Assembly: GCF_014201095.1 (NCBI RefSeq) | Contig: NZ_JACHDN010000001.1 | Coordinates: 1,550,001-1,614,000 of the forward strand | Length of the DNA: 64,000 nt | Origin: Cellulomonas hominis | Lineage (GTDB): Bacteria > Actinomycetota > Actinomycetes > Actinomycetales > Cellulomonadaceae | Reading direction: 5' to 3' | Shown: positions 24,587 to 32,613 of the stretch, in pieces | Layout of the letters: each line of letters opens with the position of its first letter | How positions within the stretch are numbered: position 1 is the stretch's first letter | Program-made: the position numbers and the translations under genes | The notes under the pieces: model-generated | Seen by the model: only the letters and a program-made list of their open reading frames with translations | Database searches by the model: none | Told to the model about the DNA's origin: nothing

Positions 24587-24663
24587 CCGCCGAGGTCGGT
24601 GGTTCCGCGCGACACGCCGGGCCGACACGCCGGGGCGCCGGGCTGAACCACCGACTTCGGCGG
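24587..24663. repeat. Palindromic intergenic repeat, copy 2
   Basis: Arms 24587-24605 and 24645-24663 pair over 19 bp with one G-U, enclosing 39 nt that contain a direct repeat of GACACGCCGG. The left arm shares CCGAGGTCG(G/A)TGGTTCCGC with the repeat at 13176-13194. It again lies between convergent genes (UDG and SDR), consistent with a bidirectional terminator derived from a dispersed element. Confidence 0.8.
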
Positions 24664-24679
24664 GGCACAGGGGCGGGGC

Positions 24680-25579
24680 TCAGGACAGGATGCGCCCGCC
24701 CGTCACGCCGATGCGGTCGCCCGTGATGTAGCTGCTCTCCTGGCTCGCGAAGAAGACGTACGCCGGCGCGAGCTCCGCGGGCTGACCCGCCCGGCCGAGC
24801 GGGGTGTCGGCGCCGAACTGCTCGACCTTCTCCTCCGGCATCGTCGCGGGGATCAGCGGGGTCCAGATCGGGCCGGGCGCGACCGCGTTGACCCGGATCC
24901 CCTGCTCCGCGACCTGCTGCGCGAGGGCCTTCGTGAAGTTGAGGATCGCGGCCTTGGTCGCGGCGTAGTCGATGAGCTGGGGGCTCGGCTGGAACGCCTG
25001 CACCGACGTCGTGTTGATGATGCTCGCGCCCGGCTTCAGGTGCGGCAGCGCGGCCTTCGTGATCCAGAACAGGGCGTACACGTTGGTCTTCAGCGTGCGG
25101 TCGAGCTGCTCGGTCGACAGGTCGGCGAGGCCGCCGTCCTGGGACATCTGGTAGGCCGCGTTGTTCACCAGCACGTCCAGCCCGCCGAGCTCGGCGACGG
25201 TCCGCTCGACGACCTCGGCGCAGAACGCCTCGTCCCGGACGTCGCCCGGCAGGGTCAGCGCGCGGCGCCCGGCGTCCTCGACCAGGCGCACGGTCTCCTG
25301 CGCGTCCTGCTCCTCCTCCGGCAGGTACACGATCGCGACGTCCGCGCCCTCCCGCGCGAACGCCAGGGCGACGGCGCGGCCGATGCCGGAGTCGCCGCCG
25401 GTGATCAGCGCCCGCCTGCCCTCGAGCCGGCCGGAGCCGACGTAGGAGTCCTCGCCGTGGTCCGGCTGCTGCGGCATCTCACCGGTGAGGCCGGGGTGCT
25501 CGATGGTCTCCGCGGGCTGCTCGGGCTCGGGGTGCTGGGTGGTCGGGTCCTGGGGAGTCGTCTGGTCGCTCATGCTCAT
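24680..25579 (-). CDS. SDR oxidoreductase (general-stress YhdF/GSP39-like)
   Basis: 299-residue classical short-chain dehydrogenase with a 50-residue N-terminal extension. The NAD(P) motif is RRALITGGDSGIGRAVALAF, then NNAAYQM, the catalytic NTTSVQAFQPSPQLIDYAAT (Ser, Tyr-x-x-x-Lys) and RVNAVAPGPIWTPLIPATMP. The N-terminal extension (PGLTGEMPQQPDHGEDSYVG) is characteristic of YhdF/YdaD stress-type SDRs, often osmotic or sigma-B-like regulated. The start may be 25579 or 25573 (M-S-M-S). Substrate not known. Confidence 0.9.
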   Translation of the reverse strand: MSMSDQTTPQDPTTQHPEPEQPAETIEHPGLTGEMPQQPDHGEDSYVGSGRLEGRRALITGGDSGIGRAVALAFAREGADVAIVYLPEEEQDAQETVRLVEDAGRRALTLPGDVRDEAFCAEVVERTVAELGGLDVLVNNAAYQMSQDGGLADLSTEQLDRTLKTNVYALFWITKAALPHLKPGASIINTTSVQAFQPSPQLIDYAATKAAILNFTKALAQQVAEQGIRVNAVAPGPIWTPLIPATMPEEKVEQFGADTPLGRAGQPAELAPAYVFFASQESSYITGDRIGVTGGRILS

Positions 25580-25769
25580 CCATCGTCCGCACCCTGGGGC
25601 GGAGCGCCACCGGAGGAGCCTCCGAGTTGCCGCACCGGGGCCCCGGCCCGCACAGTGGCCGTCGGCCGAACCGCACCCGACCAGCACGTCCACGTCGCGC
25701 GCACACCGGCCGCACAGGGTCCGACCGCCCGGGGACCTAGGGTTTCGGACCGTGGCCGACAGGAGGAAC

Positions 25770-26057
25770 GTGAGCGACGACGAGCAGTACGTCGAGATCT
25801 GGGGCGACCGGGTCTCGATGCGCGACCTGGTGATCGCCCTCGCGGCGTGCGCAGCCACGACCGTGGTCGCGGTCGTGATCGGCCGGGCGCTGGGGTCGTC
25901 CGAGTTCTTCTGGGGCCTGGGCGGGTCGGTCGTCGGGTTCGGCGCCGCGGTGGCGCTGGTCCGGCCGAAGCGGGACGTGCAGATCGTGGCGGACGACGCC
26001 GACGACGCCGGGCAGGCCGAGGTCGCGCGCCCCGCCGACGCGCGCCCCGCCGCCTGA
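25770..26057 (+). CDS. Small two-helix membrane protein, first gene of the mevalonate operon
   Basis: 95-residue protein: an acidic N-terminus (SDDEQYVEIWGDRVSMRD), two hydrophobic segments (LVIALAACAATTVVAVVIG and FFWGLGGSVVGFGAAVALV), and a polar Ala/Asp-rich tail. AGGAGG stands three bases before the GTG at 25770, which is close; the GTG at 25752 is an alternative. It is followed 10 bp later by the TctA-like permease. It could be an accessory subunit of that permease in place of a TctB, which is usually larger with four helices; this is inference. Confidence 0.65.
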   Translation: MSDDEQYVEIWGDRVSMRDLVIALAACAATTVVAVVIGRALGSSEFFWGLGGSVVGFGAAVALVRPKRDVQIVADDADDAGQAEVARPADARPAA

Positions 26058-26067
26058 GCCGCCCGCC

Positions 26068-27420
26068 GTGGACCTCACCCTCCTGCTGCCGATGGCCGGC
26101 GCCGCGCTGGCCGCCGTGCTGCTGTACACGCTGATCGGCTTCATCCCCGGCACCGACGAGACCTCGGTGCTGCTGCCCGTCACCCTCGCGCTGGTGCTCG
26201 CCGGCACGGACCCGCAGGTCGTGCTGGCGTTCTTCATCGCCGCCGTGGTGACGCTCAACCTCACGAACTCCATCCCGACCGCGCTCGTCGGGCTGCCCGG
26301 CGGCGTGCTGTCGGCGCCGATGATCGACCACGCGCTGACGCTCAAGCGCGAGGGCCGCGCCGCGGAGACGATCCGGAAGATGGCGGCCGGGTCGGTCGTC
26401 GGGACGCTCATCGCCGTCCCGCTGGCGCTGCTCATCGCCGGGGCCATCACGCCCTGGGCGGAGCAGCTGCGGGAGTACGGGTCGCTGCTGTTCGTCGGCG
26501 GGGCCGTCGTGCTGGCGCTGCTCGGGAAGAACCGGGTGCTGTCGCTGCTGGCGATCATCCCGCTGGGCCTGCTGTTCCAGGGCGTGCAGGCGCTGTACCG
26601 GCAGACCGGCGTGCTGCCCGAGGACGGGACGATCACGGTGTCGTTCTTCCTGTCGATCACGGCCGGGCCGCTGCTGCTCAGCCTGGCGACGCTGCTCAAC
26701 CCGACGCTGCGCGCCGCCCTCCCCCGCGCGGGCCGGACCCCGGTGCGGATCACCCGCTCGGAGCTGCAGGGAGCGCCGCTCAACCCGCGGCGGCTGCTCA
26801 CCCGGGCGGAGCTCGGGGCCAGCGCGACCGTGTCCGTGGCGTCCACGCCGCTGTTCTTCCTCAGCCCGGTCGCGCTGACCCTGCTCATGGGCGAGGCCTC
26901 CGGCGCCCGCGCGAAGGAGCCCGCGGAGCGGTCGTCCCGGGCCGTCACCTCGATGGCCGCGCTCGCGCACTCCACCTACCTGGCGGGCGTGATCATCCCG
27001 CTGCTCGCCGTCGGGCTGCCGCTGTCCCCGGTGGCCGTCGGCCCGGCGAACGCGCTGTTCAACGCGCCGCCGGTGCTCAGCCTCGACCGCAACGTGCACC
27101 ACCTGCTGTCCACGCCGCAGTTCGTCGCCGCGGTCGTCGTCGGCACGGTCATCGCGCTGGTGCTGTCCTACGTCCTCGCCGTCCGGTACTCGTTCCGGCT
27201 GACCGCGCTCGTCACCCGGTACGTCCCGCACGAGGCGGTGCTCGCGCTGTTCGTCGTGTTCGTGCTGCTGCTCGCGTACCTGGACGCGGGTCTGATCAAC
27301 GTCTTCGCCGTGCTGCTCGTCGGGATCACCTGCGGCACGCTGAACCGGTTGGGCGTCAACTTCGGGGTGCAGTTCATGTCGCTGTACGCGGCCCCGTGGT
27401 TCGTCGCCCACCTCATGTGA
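26068..27420 (+). CDS. TctA-like carboxylate transporter permease
   Basis: 450-residue multi-helix membrane protein. The segments LIGFIPGTDETSVLLPVTLA, TNSIPTALVGLPGGVLSAPM and LTLKREGRAAETIRKMAAGS match the layout of the large permease of tripartite tricarboxylate transporters (PGL near helix 1, a second internal repeat with AHSTYLAGVIIPLLAVGLPL). No binding protein (TctC) or classical TctB is nearby. Its stop overlaps the mevalonate kinase start region (ATGTGA), so it is translationally coupled to isoprenoid synthesis. Substrate unknown; a carboxylate such as mevalonate is a testable idea. Confidence 0.75.
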   Translation: MDLTLLLPMAGAALAAVLLYTLIGFIPGTDETSVLLPVTLALVLAGTDPQVVLAFFIAAVVTLNLTNSIPTALVGLPGGVLSAPMIDHALTLKREGRAAETIRKMAAGSVVGTLIAVPLALLIAGAITPWAEQLREYGSLLFVGGAVVLALLGKNRVLSLLAIIPLGLLFQGVQALYRQTGVLPEDGTITVSFFLSITAGPLLLSLATLLNPTLRAALPRAGRTPVRITRSELQGAPLNPRRLLTRAELGASATVSVASTPLFFLSPVALTLLMGEASGARAKEPAERSSRAVTSMAALAHSTYLAGVIIPLLAVGLPLSPVAVGPANALFNAPPVLSLDRNVHHLLSTPQFVAAVVVGTVIALVLSYVLAVRYSFRLTALVTRYVPHEAVLALFVVFVLLLAYLDAGLINVFAVLLVGITCGTLNRLGVNFGVQFMSLYAAPWFVAHLM

Positions 27421-28409
27421 AGGAGCCGACCATCCGCACCGACCGCAGCACCGGCACCGGGCACACCCGGGCCAAGGCGATCCTCGTGGGCGAGCACGCC
27501 GTCGTGTACGGCGAGCCCGCCATCGCCCTGCCGCTCGCCAGCCTCCCGATGCGCGCCACCGCGCGGCGCGAGGACGGCCCGCTGACGCTCGAGTCCGTGC
27601 TGTACTCCGGTCCGCTCGCGGACGCCCCCGAGCAGCTCGCCGCCCCGCGGGCCGCCGTCGAGGCCACCCTCGACCACCTCGACCTGCCGCACCGCGGGAT
27701 CGTGCTCGCGACCGAGTCGACCATCCCCGCGGCGCGCGGCCTCGGGTCCAGCGCCGCGACCGCCGGCGCCCTCGCGCTCGCGCTGGCCGACCTCGCCGGG
27801 CGGACGCTCACACCGCAGGAGCACTTCGACCTCGTGCAGGTCGGCGAGCGGGTCGCGCACGGGAACCCCAGCGGCCTGGACGCCCGCACCACCGCCTCGA
27901 CCGAGCCCGTCTGGTTCCAGGCCGGCGAGATCCGGCCCCTCGACCTGCGCCTGCGGGCGCACCTGGTCGTCGCCGACACCGGGGTGCACGGCCGGACCCG
28001 CGTCGCGGTCGCCGACGTGCGGTCGTTCCGCGAGCGGCACCCCGCCCGCGGGGCCGAGCTGATCGCCGAGCTCGGGCGGATCACCCGGGACGTCGTGGTC
28101 GACCTCGCCGAGGACCGGCCCCGCGAGCTCGGCGCCCGGATGACGCGCGCGCACGGCGCCCTGGCGGAGCTCGGGGTGTCCTCCCCGGAGCTCGACCGGC
28201 TGGTCGGGGCGGCCCTCGCGGCCGGCGCCCTCGGGGCCAAGCTCACCGGCGGTGGCCAGGGCGGCTGCCTGCTCGCGCTCGCGGCCGACGCCGGGTCCGC
28301 TGGTACGATCGCCGCTGCCCTGCGCCGCGCGGGCGCGGCGCGCACGTGGCTGCACCGGACCGACGCGCGGCGCCCAGCCGCTCCCTCCGCCCAGGTGCCC
28401 CTCGGATGA
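27417..28409 (+). CDS. mvk: Mevalonate kinase
   Basis: GHMP kinase making 5-phosphomevalonate from mevalonate and ATP. Motif 1 is AKAILVGEHAVVYGEPAIAL, motif 2 TIPAARGLGSSAATAGALAL (about residues 103-122), the catalytic Asp lies in NPSGLDARTTAS, and motif 3 is GAKLTGGGQGGCLLALA. The GTG at 27417 overlaps the permease stop. However, a perfect GAAGGAG at 27420-27426 lies inside this reading and points to an in-frame ATC at 27432, so the start is uncertain by five codons. Its stop overlaps the next ATG (ATGA). Confidence 0.95.
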   Translation: MKEPTIRTDRSTGTGHTRAKAILVGEHAVVYGEPAIALPLASLPMRATARREDGPLTLESVLYSGPLADAPEQLAAPRAAVEATLDHLDLPHRGIVLATESTIPAARGLGSSAATAGALALALADLAGRTLTPQEHFDLVQVGERVAHGNPSGLDARTTASTEPVWFQAGEIRPLDLRLRAHLVVADTGVHGRTRVAVADVRSFRERHPARGAELIAELGRITRDVVVDLAEDRPRELGARMTRAHGALAELGVSSPELDRLVGAALAAGALGAKLTGGGQGGCLLALAADAGSAGTIAAALRRAGAARTWLHRTDARRPAAPSAQVPLG

Positions 28410-29401
28410 CGAACTCCGCGACCGCCGTCGCGCACGCCAACATCGCCCTCGCCAAGTACTGGGGGAAGCGCGACGAGGCCCTGGCGCTCCCCGCGACGTC
28501 CAGCCTGTCCCTGACGCTGGACGCGTTCCACGCCACCACCACCGTCACGCTGGACCCGGGTGCCGACGCGGACAGCGGGACCCTCGACGGACGGCCGATG
28601 TCCGACGGCGAGCTCGTCCGGGTGCGCCGGTTCCTCGACCTCGTGCGCTCCCGCGCCGGCTCCGCGACCCACGCCGCGGTGACCTCGGTGTCCACCGTCC
28701 CGACCGGCGCCGGCCTGGCGTCGTCCGCGAGCGGGTTCGCCGCCCTGGCGGGGGCGGCCTCCGCCGCGTACGGCCTCGACCTCGACCCCCGGGCGCTGTC
28801 CCGGCTGGCCCGGCGGGGGTCCGGCTCCGCCGCCCGGTCGGTGTTCGGCGGCCTGGTCGTCTGGCACGCCGGGTCCGACGACGCCACGTCGTTCGCCGAG
28901 CCGGTGCCCGGCGGGGAGGCGGGCGGCCCGCTGGACCCGGCGATGGCCGTGGTCGTCCTGGACGCCGGGCAGAAGTCGGTGTCCAGCCGCGAGGCGATGC
29001 GCCGCACCGTCGAGACGTCGCCGTTCTTCCCGGCCTGGACCGAGGCCACCGAGCGGGACGTCGCGCTGATGCTCGACGCCGTGCGCGCGGGGGACCTGGC
29101 GACCCTCGGGGAGCTCGCCGAGTCGAACGCCCTGCGGATGCACGCCACGATGCTCGGCGCCCGGCCGCCGGTGCGGTACTGGACGGAGCACACCGTCGCG
29201 GTGCTGGACCGCGTGCAGGCGCTGCGCGCGGACGGGCTGCCGTGCTGGGCGACCATCGACGCGGGCCCGAACGTCAAGGTCCTGACGGCCGGCCGGGACC
29301 TGGCGGCGGTCGCGGAGGCCCTGTCCGCCGGCGGCACCCGCCGGGTCGTGACGGCCCGTCCCGGACCGGACCTGCGCGTGACCGCGGGGGGCACCGCGTG
29401 A
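28406..29401 (+). CDS. mvaD: Diphosphomevalonate decarboxylase
   Basis: 331-residue GHMP-family enzyme that converts 5-diphosphomevalonate to isopentenyl diphosphate with ATP and loss of CO2. Diagnostic parts are NIALAKYWGKRDEALALPAT, TSSLSLTLDAF, PTGAGLASSASGFAALAGAA, ARRGSGSAARSVFGGLVVW and the catalytic Asp in ATIDAGPNVKVLT. The start overlaps the mvk stop by ATGA and the stop overlaps the pmk GTG (GTGA). Confidence 0.97.
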   Translation: MTNSATAVAHANIALAKYWGKRDEALALPATSSLSLTLDAFHATTTVTLDPGADADSGTLDGRPMSDGELVRVRRFLDLVRSRAGSATHAAVTSVSTVPTGAGLASSASGFAALAGAASAAYGLDLDPRALSRLARRGSGSAARSVFGGLVVWHAGSDDATSFAEPVPGGEAGGPLDPAMAVVVLDAGQKSVSSREAMRRTVETSPFFPAWTEATERDVALMLDAVRAGDLATLGELAESNALRMHATMLGARPPVRYWTEHTVAVLDRVQALRADGLPCWATIDAGPNVKVLTAGRDLAAVAEALSAGGTRRVVTARPGPDLRVTAGGTA

Positions 29402-30540
29402 CGGCCGCGGGCGGCGCGCCGATCGAGGCCCGCGCGCCCGGCAAGCTCTTCGTCGCCGGGGAGTACGCCGTGGTCGAGGCCGGGTATCCCGCGGTGCTCG
29501 TCGCCGTGGACCGGCACGTCACCGTCCGGCTCGCGCCCGCGGAGGGCGCCGGGTCGATCGCCTCCGACCAGTACGGCCGGCTCCCGGTCGTGTGGCGGCG
29601 CGACGGCGGCCGGGTGGTCCTGGACCACGACAGCCGTCCGTTCGACTACGTGCTCGCGGCGATCGACGTCGTCGAGCGGTTCGCCGCCGAGCAGGGCCGC
29701 ACGCTCGGCTTCTACGACATCACCATCACCTCCGAGCTCGACGACCCGTCCGGGCGGAAGTTCGGCCTCGGGTCGTCGGCCGCCGTGACGGCCGCCACCG
29801 TGCGCGCGCTCGAGCGGTTCTACGACCTGCGCCTGCCGACCGAGCGGCTGCTGCGCCTCGCGCTGCTCGCGACCGTCGCCGTGAACCCGATGGGCTCCGG
29901 CGGGGACGTCGCCGCCAGCCTCTACGGCGGGTGGATCCGGTACGCCGCCCTCGACCGGGAGTGGCTGCGCGCCGCCCTCGCCGCGGCGGAGGCGTCCGGC
30001 GACCCCCGCCCGCTCAGCACGCTGCTCGACGCCGACTGGCCCGGCCTCGCCGTCCGACGGCTGCCGACGCCCCGGTCGATGCACCTCGTCGTCGGCTGGA
30101 CCGGGCAGCCCGCCTCCACCACGCGGCTGGTCGAGCGGATGCAGTCCCGCAAGGGCGCCGCGGAGAGCCACTACCCCGACTTCCTCGCCGCCTCGCGGGC
30201 GTGCGTGGACGCGCTGGCGGACGCGATCGAGCGCGACGACGCCGAGGCCGCGAAGGCCGAGATCCACCGGGCACGGGGGCTGCTCACGTCGCTGGCACGC
30301 GCCGCGGGGGTCGACATCGAGACGCCGGCGCTGCGCACCCTGTGCGAGACCGCCGAGAGCGTCGGCGCGGCGGCCAAGTCCTCCGGCGCCGGTGGCGGCG
30401 ACTGCGGCATCGTGCTGGTGGACGCCGACGCCGACCTGGCGCCGATGCTGCGAGGCTGGGAGCTGTCCGACGTGCGGCACCTGTCCCTGCGGGTGCAGCC
30501 GTCCGTCGAGGGCGCGGAGGAGGACGTCGATGGCCGCTGA
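29398..30540 (+). CDS. Phosphomevalonate kinase
   Basis: 380-residue GHMP kinase forming 5-diphosphomevalonate. Motifs: RAPGKLFVAGEYAVVEAGYP, GRKFGLGSSAAVTAATVRAL, NPMGSGGDVAASLYGGWIRY and KSSGAGGGDCGIVLVDADAD. It is the bacterial/Streptococcus-type PMK. GTG start coupled to mvaD by GTGA; its end overlaps the fni ATG by 11 bp. In the pathway it acts before MvaD although its gene follows it, a common order in Gram-positive clusters. Confidence 0.96.
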   Translation: MTAAGGAPIEARAPGKLFVAGEYAVVEAGYPAVLVAVDRHVTVRLAPAEGAGSIASDQYGRLPVVWRRDGGRVVLDHDSRPFDYVLAAIDVVERFAAEQGRTLGFYDITITSELDDPSGRKFGLGSSAAVTAATVRALERFYDLRLPTERLLRLALLATVAVNPMGSGGDVAASLYGGWIRYAALDREWLRAALAAAEASGDPRPLSTLLDADWPGLAVRRLPTPRSMHLVVGWTGQPASTTRLVERMQSRKGAAESHYPDFLAASRACVDALADAIERDDAEAAKAEIHRARGLLTSLARAAGVDIETPALRTLCETAESVGAAAKSSGAGGGDCGIVLVDADADLAPMLRGWELSDVRHLSLRVQPSVEGAEEDVDGR

Positions 30541-31627
30541 GGACGCCGCCGCGGCGCAGGACCCCGCGGCGCAGGACGCGCGGCGCAAGGACGACCACGT
30601 CCGGCTCGCGTCCGCCCAGCACGCCGAGCCCCGCGCGCACGACTTCGACCACGTCCGGCCGATGAACCACCCGCTCGCCGCGGGCGACCGGTCCCGGGTG
30701 TCGCTGCGCACCACCGGCCGGGTGCTCGACTGGCCCGTGCCGCTCTACATCAACGGCATGACCGGCGGCACGGCGCACACCGCCACGATCAACCGCGCCC
30801 TGGCCCTGGCGGCGCGCGAGACCGGCGTACCGATCGCCTCGGGCTCCACCGGGATCCTGCACCGCGACCCCGCCGCGATCCCCTCGTTCCGGGTGCTGCG
30901 CGACCTCAACCCCGACGGCTTCGTGCTGGCCAACGTCAACGCGAACCTCACGCCGGCGCAGGCGCGGCGGTCCGTCGAGATCCTCGAGGCCGACGGCCTG
31001 CAGGTGCACATCAACCCGGCGCAGGAGATCGTCATGCCGGAGGGTGACCGGGACTTCACGCGCTGGGCCGACAACGTCGCGGCGATCGTCGAGGGCGTCG
31101 GCGTCCCGGTGGTCGTCAAGGAGGTCGGCGCCGGGATGAGCCGCGGCACGGTCGCCCGGCTGCGGGACCTGGGCGTCGCGGCCGTGGACGTCTCCGGGCG
31201 CGGCGGCACCGACTTCACGGCGATCGAGTCCGCCCGGCGCACCGACGGCGGCATGGACTACCTCGCGGGCTGGGGGCAGTCCGCGGTCGAGGGCCTGCTC
31301 GACGCGTCGTCCGTCGAGGGCGTCGACCTGCTGGCGTCCGGTGGTGTCCGGCACCCGCTCGACGTCGTCCGGGCCCTCGCGCTCGGGGCCACGGCAGTCG
31401 GCGTGGCCGGCGGGTTCCTGCGGGTGCTGCTCACGGAGGGCGAGGCGGCCCTGGTCGCGCGGATCCAGGCGTGGCTCGGGCAGATCGGCGACGTCATGAC
31501 CCTGGTCGGCGCGCACACCGTCCCCGACCTGCGCCGGGTGGACCTCCTGCTGACCGGACCCGTGCGGGAGTTCTGCGAGCTGCGCGGGATCGACGCCGCC
31601 GCCTACGCCCGCCGCAGCGGCCTCTAG
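30530..31627 (+). CDS. fni: Type 2 isopentenyl-diphosphate delta-isomerase
   Basis: 365-residue FMN-dependent isomerase interconverting IPP and DMAPP. Substrate and FMN-binding segments: RRKDDHVRLASAQHAEPRAH, YINGMTGGTAHTATINRAL, IASGSTGILHRDPAAIPSFR, LQVHINPAQEIVMPEGDRDF with the conserved Gln-Glu, KEVGAGMSRGTVARLRDLGV, VDVSGRGGTDFTAIE and LLASGGVRHPLDVVRALALG. Last gene of the coupled operon. Downstream lies the nested repeat region; no HMG-CoA reductase or synthase gene follows, unlike many actinobacterial mevalonate clusters. Confidence 0.96.
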   Translation: MAAEDAAAAQDPAAQDARRKDDHVRLASAQHAEPRAHDFDHVRPMNHPLAAGDRSRVSLRTTGRVLDWPVPLYINGMTGGTAHTATINRALALAARETGVPIASGSTGILHRDPAAIPSFRVLRDLNPDGFVLANVNANLTPAQARRSVEILEADGLQVHINPAQEIVMPEGDRDFTRWADNVAAIVEGVGVPVVVKEVGAGMSRGTVARLRDLGVAAVDVSGRGGTDFTAIESARRTDGGMDYLAGWGQSAVEGLLDASSVEGVDLLASGGVRHPLDVVRALALGATAVGVAGGFLRVLLTEGEAALVARIQAWLGQIGDVMTLVGAHTVPDLRRVDLLLTGPVREFCELRGIDAAAYARRSGL

Positions 31628-31697
31628 CCCGGGCACCGGGAGCCGCGCGATCTGGAGCGCGCGGGGGCGCGAGGTCCAGGCCGGGCCCCGGCGCACG

Positions 31698-31895
31698 ATG
31701 CGTCCACCGCGTACCCCCGGGGCGCAGGACCATGCCCTCGGACGACGTGGACACCTCGTACCCCGCGTACCCGCGCCGGCAGCACCCCTCCCCCTGCACG
31801 ACGTGGACACCTGGTACCCCGCGTCGGCGGCGTACCAGGTGTCCACGCTCCCGGGAGACCACATCCCACCCTGCGCGTGTACGCGGTGGACGCAT
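31698..31895. repeat. Nested palindromic repeat region
   Basis: In the 338 bp between fni and the next gene, an outer inverted repeat has perfect 17-bp arms (31698-31714, ATGCGTCCACCGCGTAC, with 31879-31895). Inside, a perfect 16-bp hairpin (31802-31817, CGTGGACACCTGGTAC, with 31832-31847) has a 14-nt loop. Its left arm also occurs as a direct copy 56 bp before: ACGACGTGGACACCT at 31742-31756 and 31798-31812, each followed by (C/G)GTACCCCGCGT. No open frame here looks coding. The layout resembles REP/BIME-like or MITE-like elements. Confidence 0.85.
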
Positions 31896-31965
31896 GAGTC
31901 GCTCCGGGACAGATGGGGCTGTGGACGACCGCGATCCGGGGCCCGTCCGGCCCTAGCGTCGGAGC

Positions 31966-32235
31966 ATGAACACGCTCACCCGCGAGGTCACCGCCCGCCA
32001 GTTCCGGGCCGAGCTCGCGACCCTCAGCAACGAGGCCGCGTTCGCGCGCGGGCGCATCGGCCTGCACCGGTACGGCGCGCTCGTCGCGGTGCTCATCGGC
32101 GTGGAGGACTTCCAGCGCCTCCGACGGCTGGAGAGCGCACCCGGGGCGCTGGAGGCGGAGGAGTCGCTCGACGAGCTCGCGCAGCGGCTCATCGCCGAGG
32201 GGCAGGCGGAGCGCCGCGCGCTGGAGGGGGGTTAG
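31966..32235 (+). CDS. Orphan Phd/YefM-type antitoxin-like protein
   Basis: 89-residue protein. MNTLTREVTARQFRAELATL, SNEAAFARGRIGLHRYGALV and AVLIGVEDFQRLRRLESA form the Phd/YefM antitoxin N-terminal fold; the tail is Glu/Ala-rich. No toxin gene follows: the next gene is convergent and encodes a membrane protein, its TAA sharing bases with this TAG. Either the toxin has been lost or the protein is a stand-alone regulator. Confidence 0.75.
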   Translation: MNTLTREVTARQFRAELATLSNEAAFARGRIGLHRYGALVAVLIGVEDFQRLRRLESAPGALEAEESLDELAQRLIAEGQAERRALEGG

Positions 32236-32609
32236 CCGAGCGCCACCAGGAGGACCAGGACGGCGAGCACCAGGGCCGTCGGCGTCATGACCGCCCGCTC
32301 CGCGCGGCTCCGGGAGATCGCGTTCATGGCGGTGCCGATCACCAGGTAGCCGAGCAGCACCCAGGTCCCGACCGCGGAGACCGCGTCGGGCAGCACGTCG
32401 AAGACGCCGGACCGGTCGAGCAGCAGCAGGGCGAACACCGCGTAGAGCAGCACCGACACGGCGCTGCCGAGCCGCAGCCGGGCGGGCAGCACGTCGTGCG
32501 AACCGCCCCACGCGAACCGCCCGAGCGGGGCACCCGCGGCCAGCAGCACCTGGAGCACGGCGAGCGCGGCGAGGACCACGGTGGCGGCGAGGGCGGCAGT
32601 GGTCGTCAT
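32232..32609 (-). CDS. Small four-helix membrane protein under PadR control
   Basis: 125-residue integral membrane protein: hydrophobic segments at about 5-25 (LAATVVLAALAVLQVLLAAG), 48-68 (SAVSVLLYAVFALLLLDRSG), 80-97 (VGTWVLLGYLVIGTAMNAIS) and 108-124. The RSRAERAVMTPT loop before the last helix is a conserved feature of small actinobacterial membrane proteins of unknown function. Divergent from a PadR gene with a 27-bp palindrome between the two starts, so it is almost certainly a PadR target. Confidence 0.75.
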   Translation of the reverse strand: MTTTAALAATVVLAALAVLQVLLAAGAPLGRFAWGGSHDVLPARLRLGSAVSVLLYAVFALLLLDRSGVFDVLPDAVSAVGTWVLLGYLVIGTAMNAISRSRAERAVMTPTALVLAVLVLLVALG

Positions 32610-32613
32610 GGCG

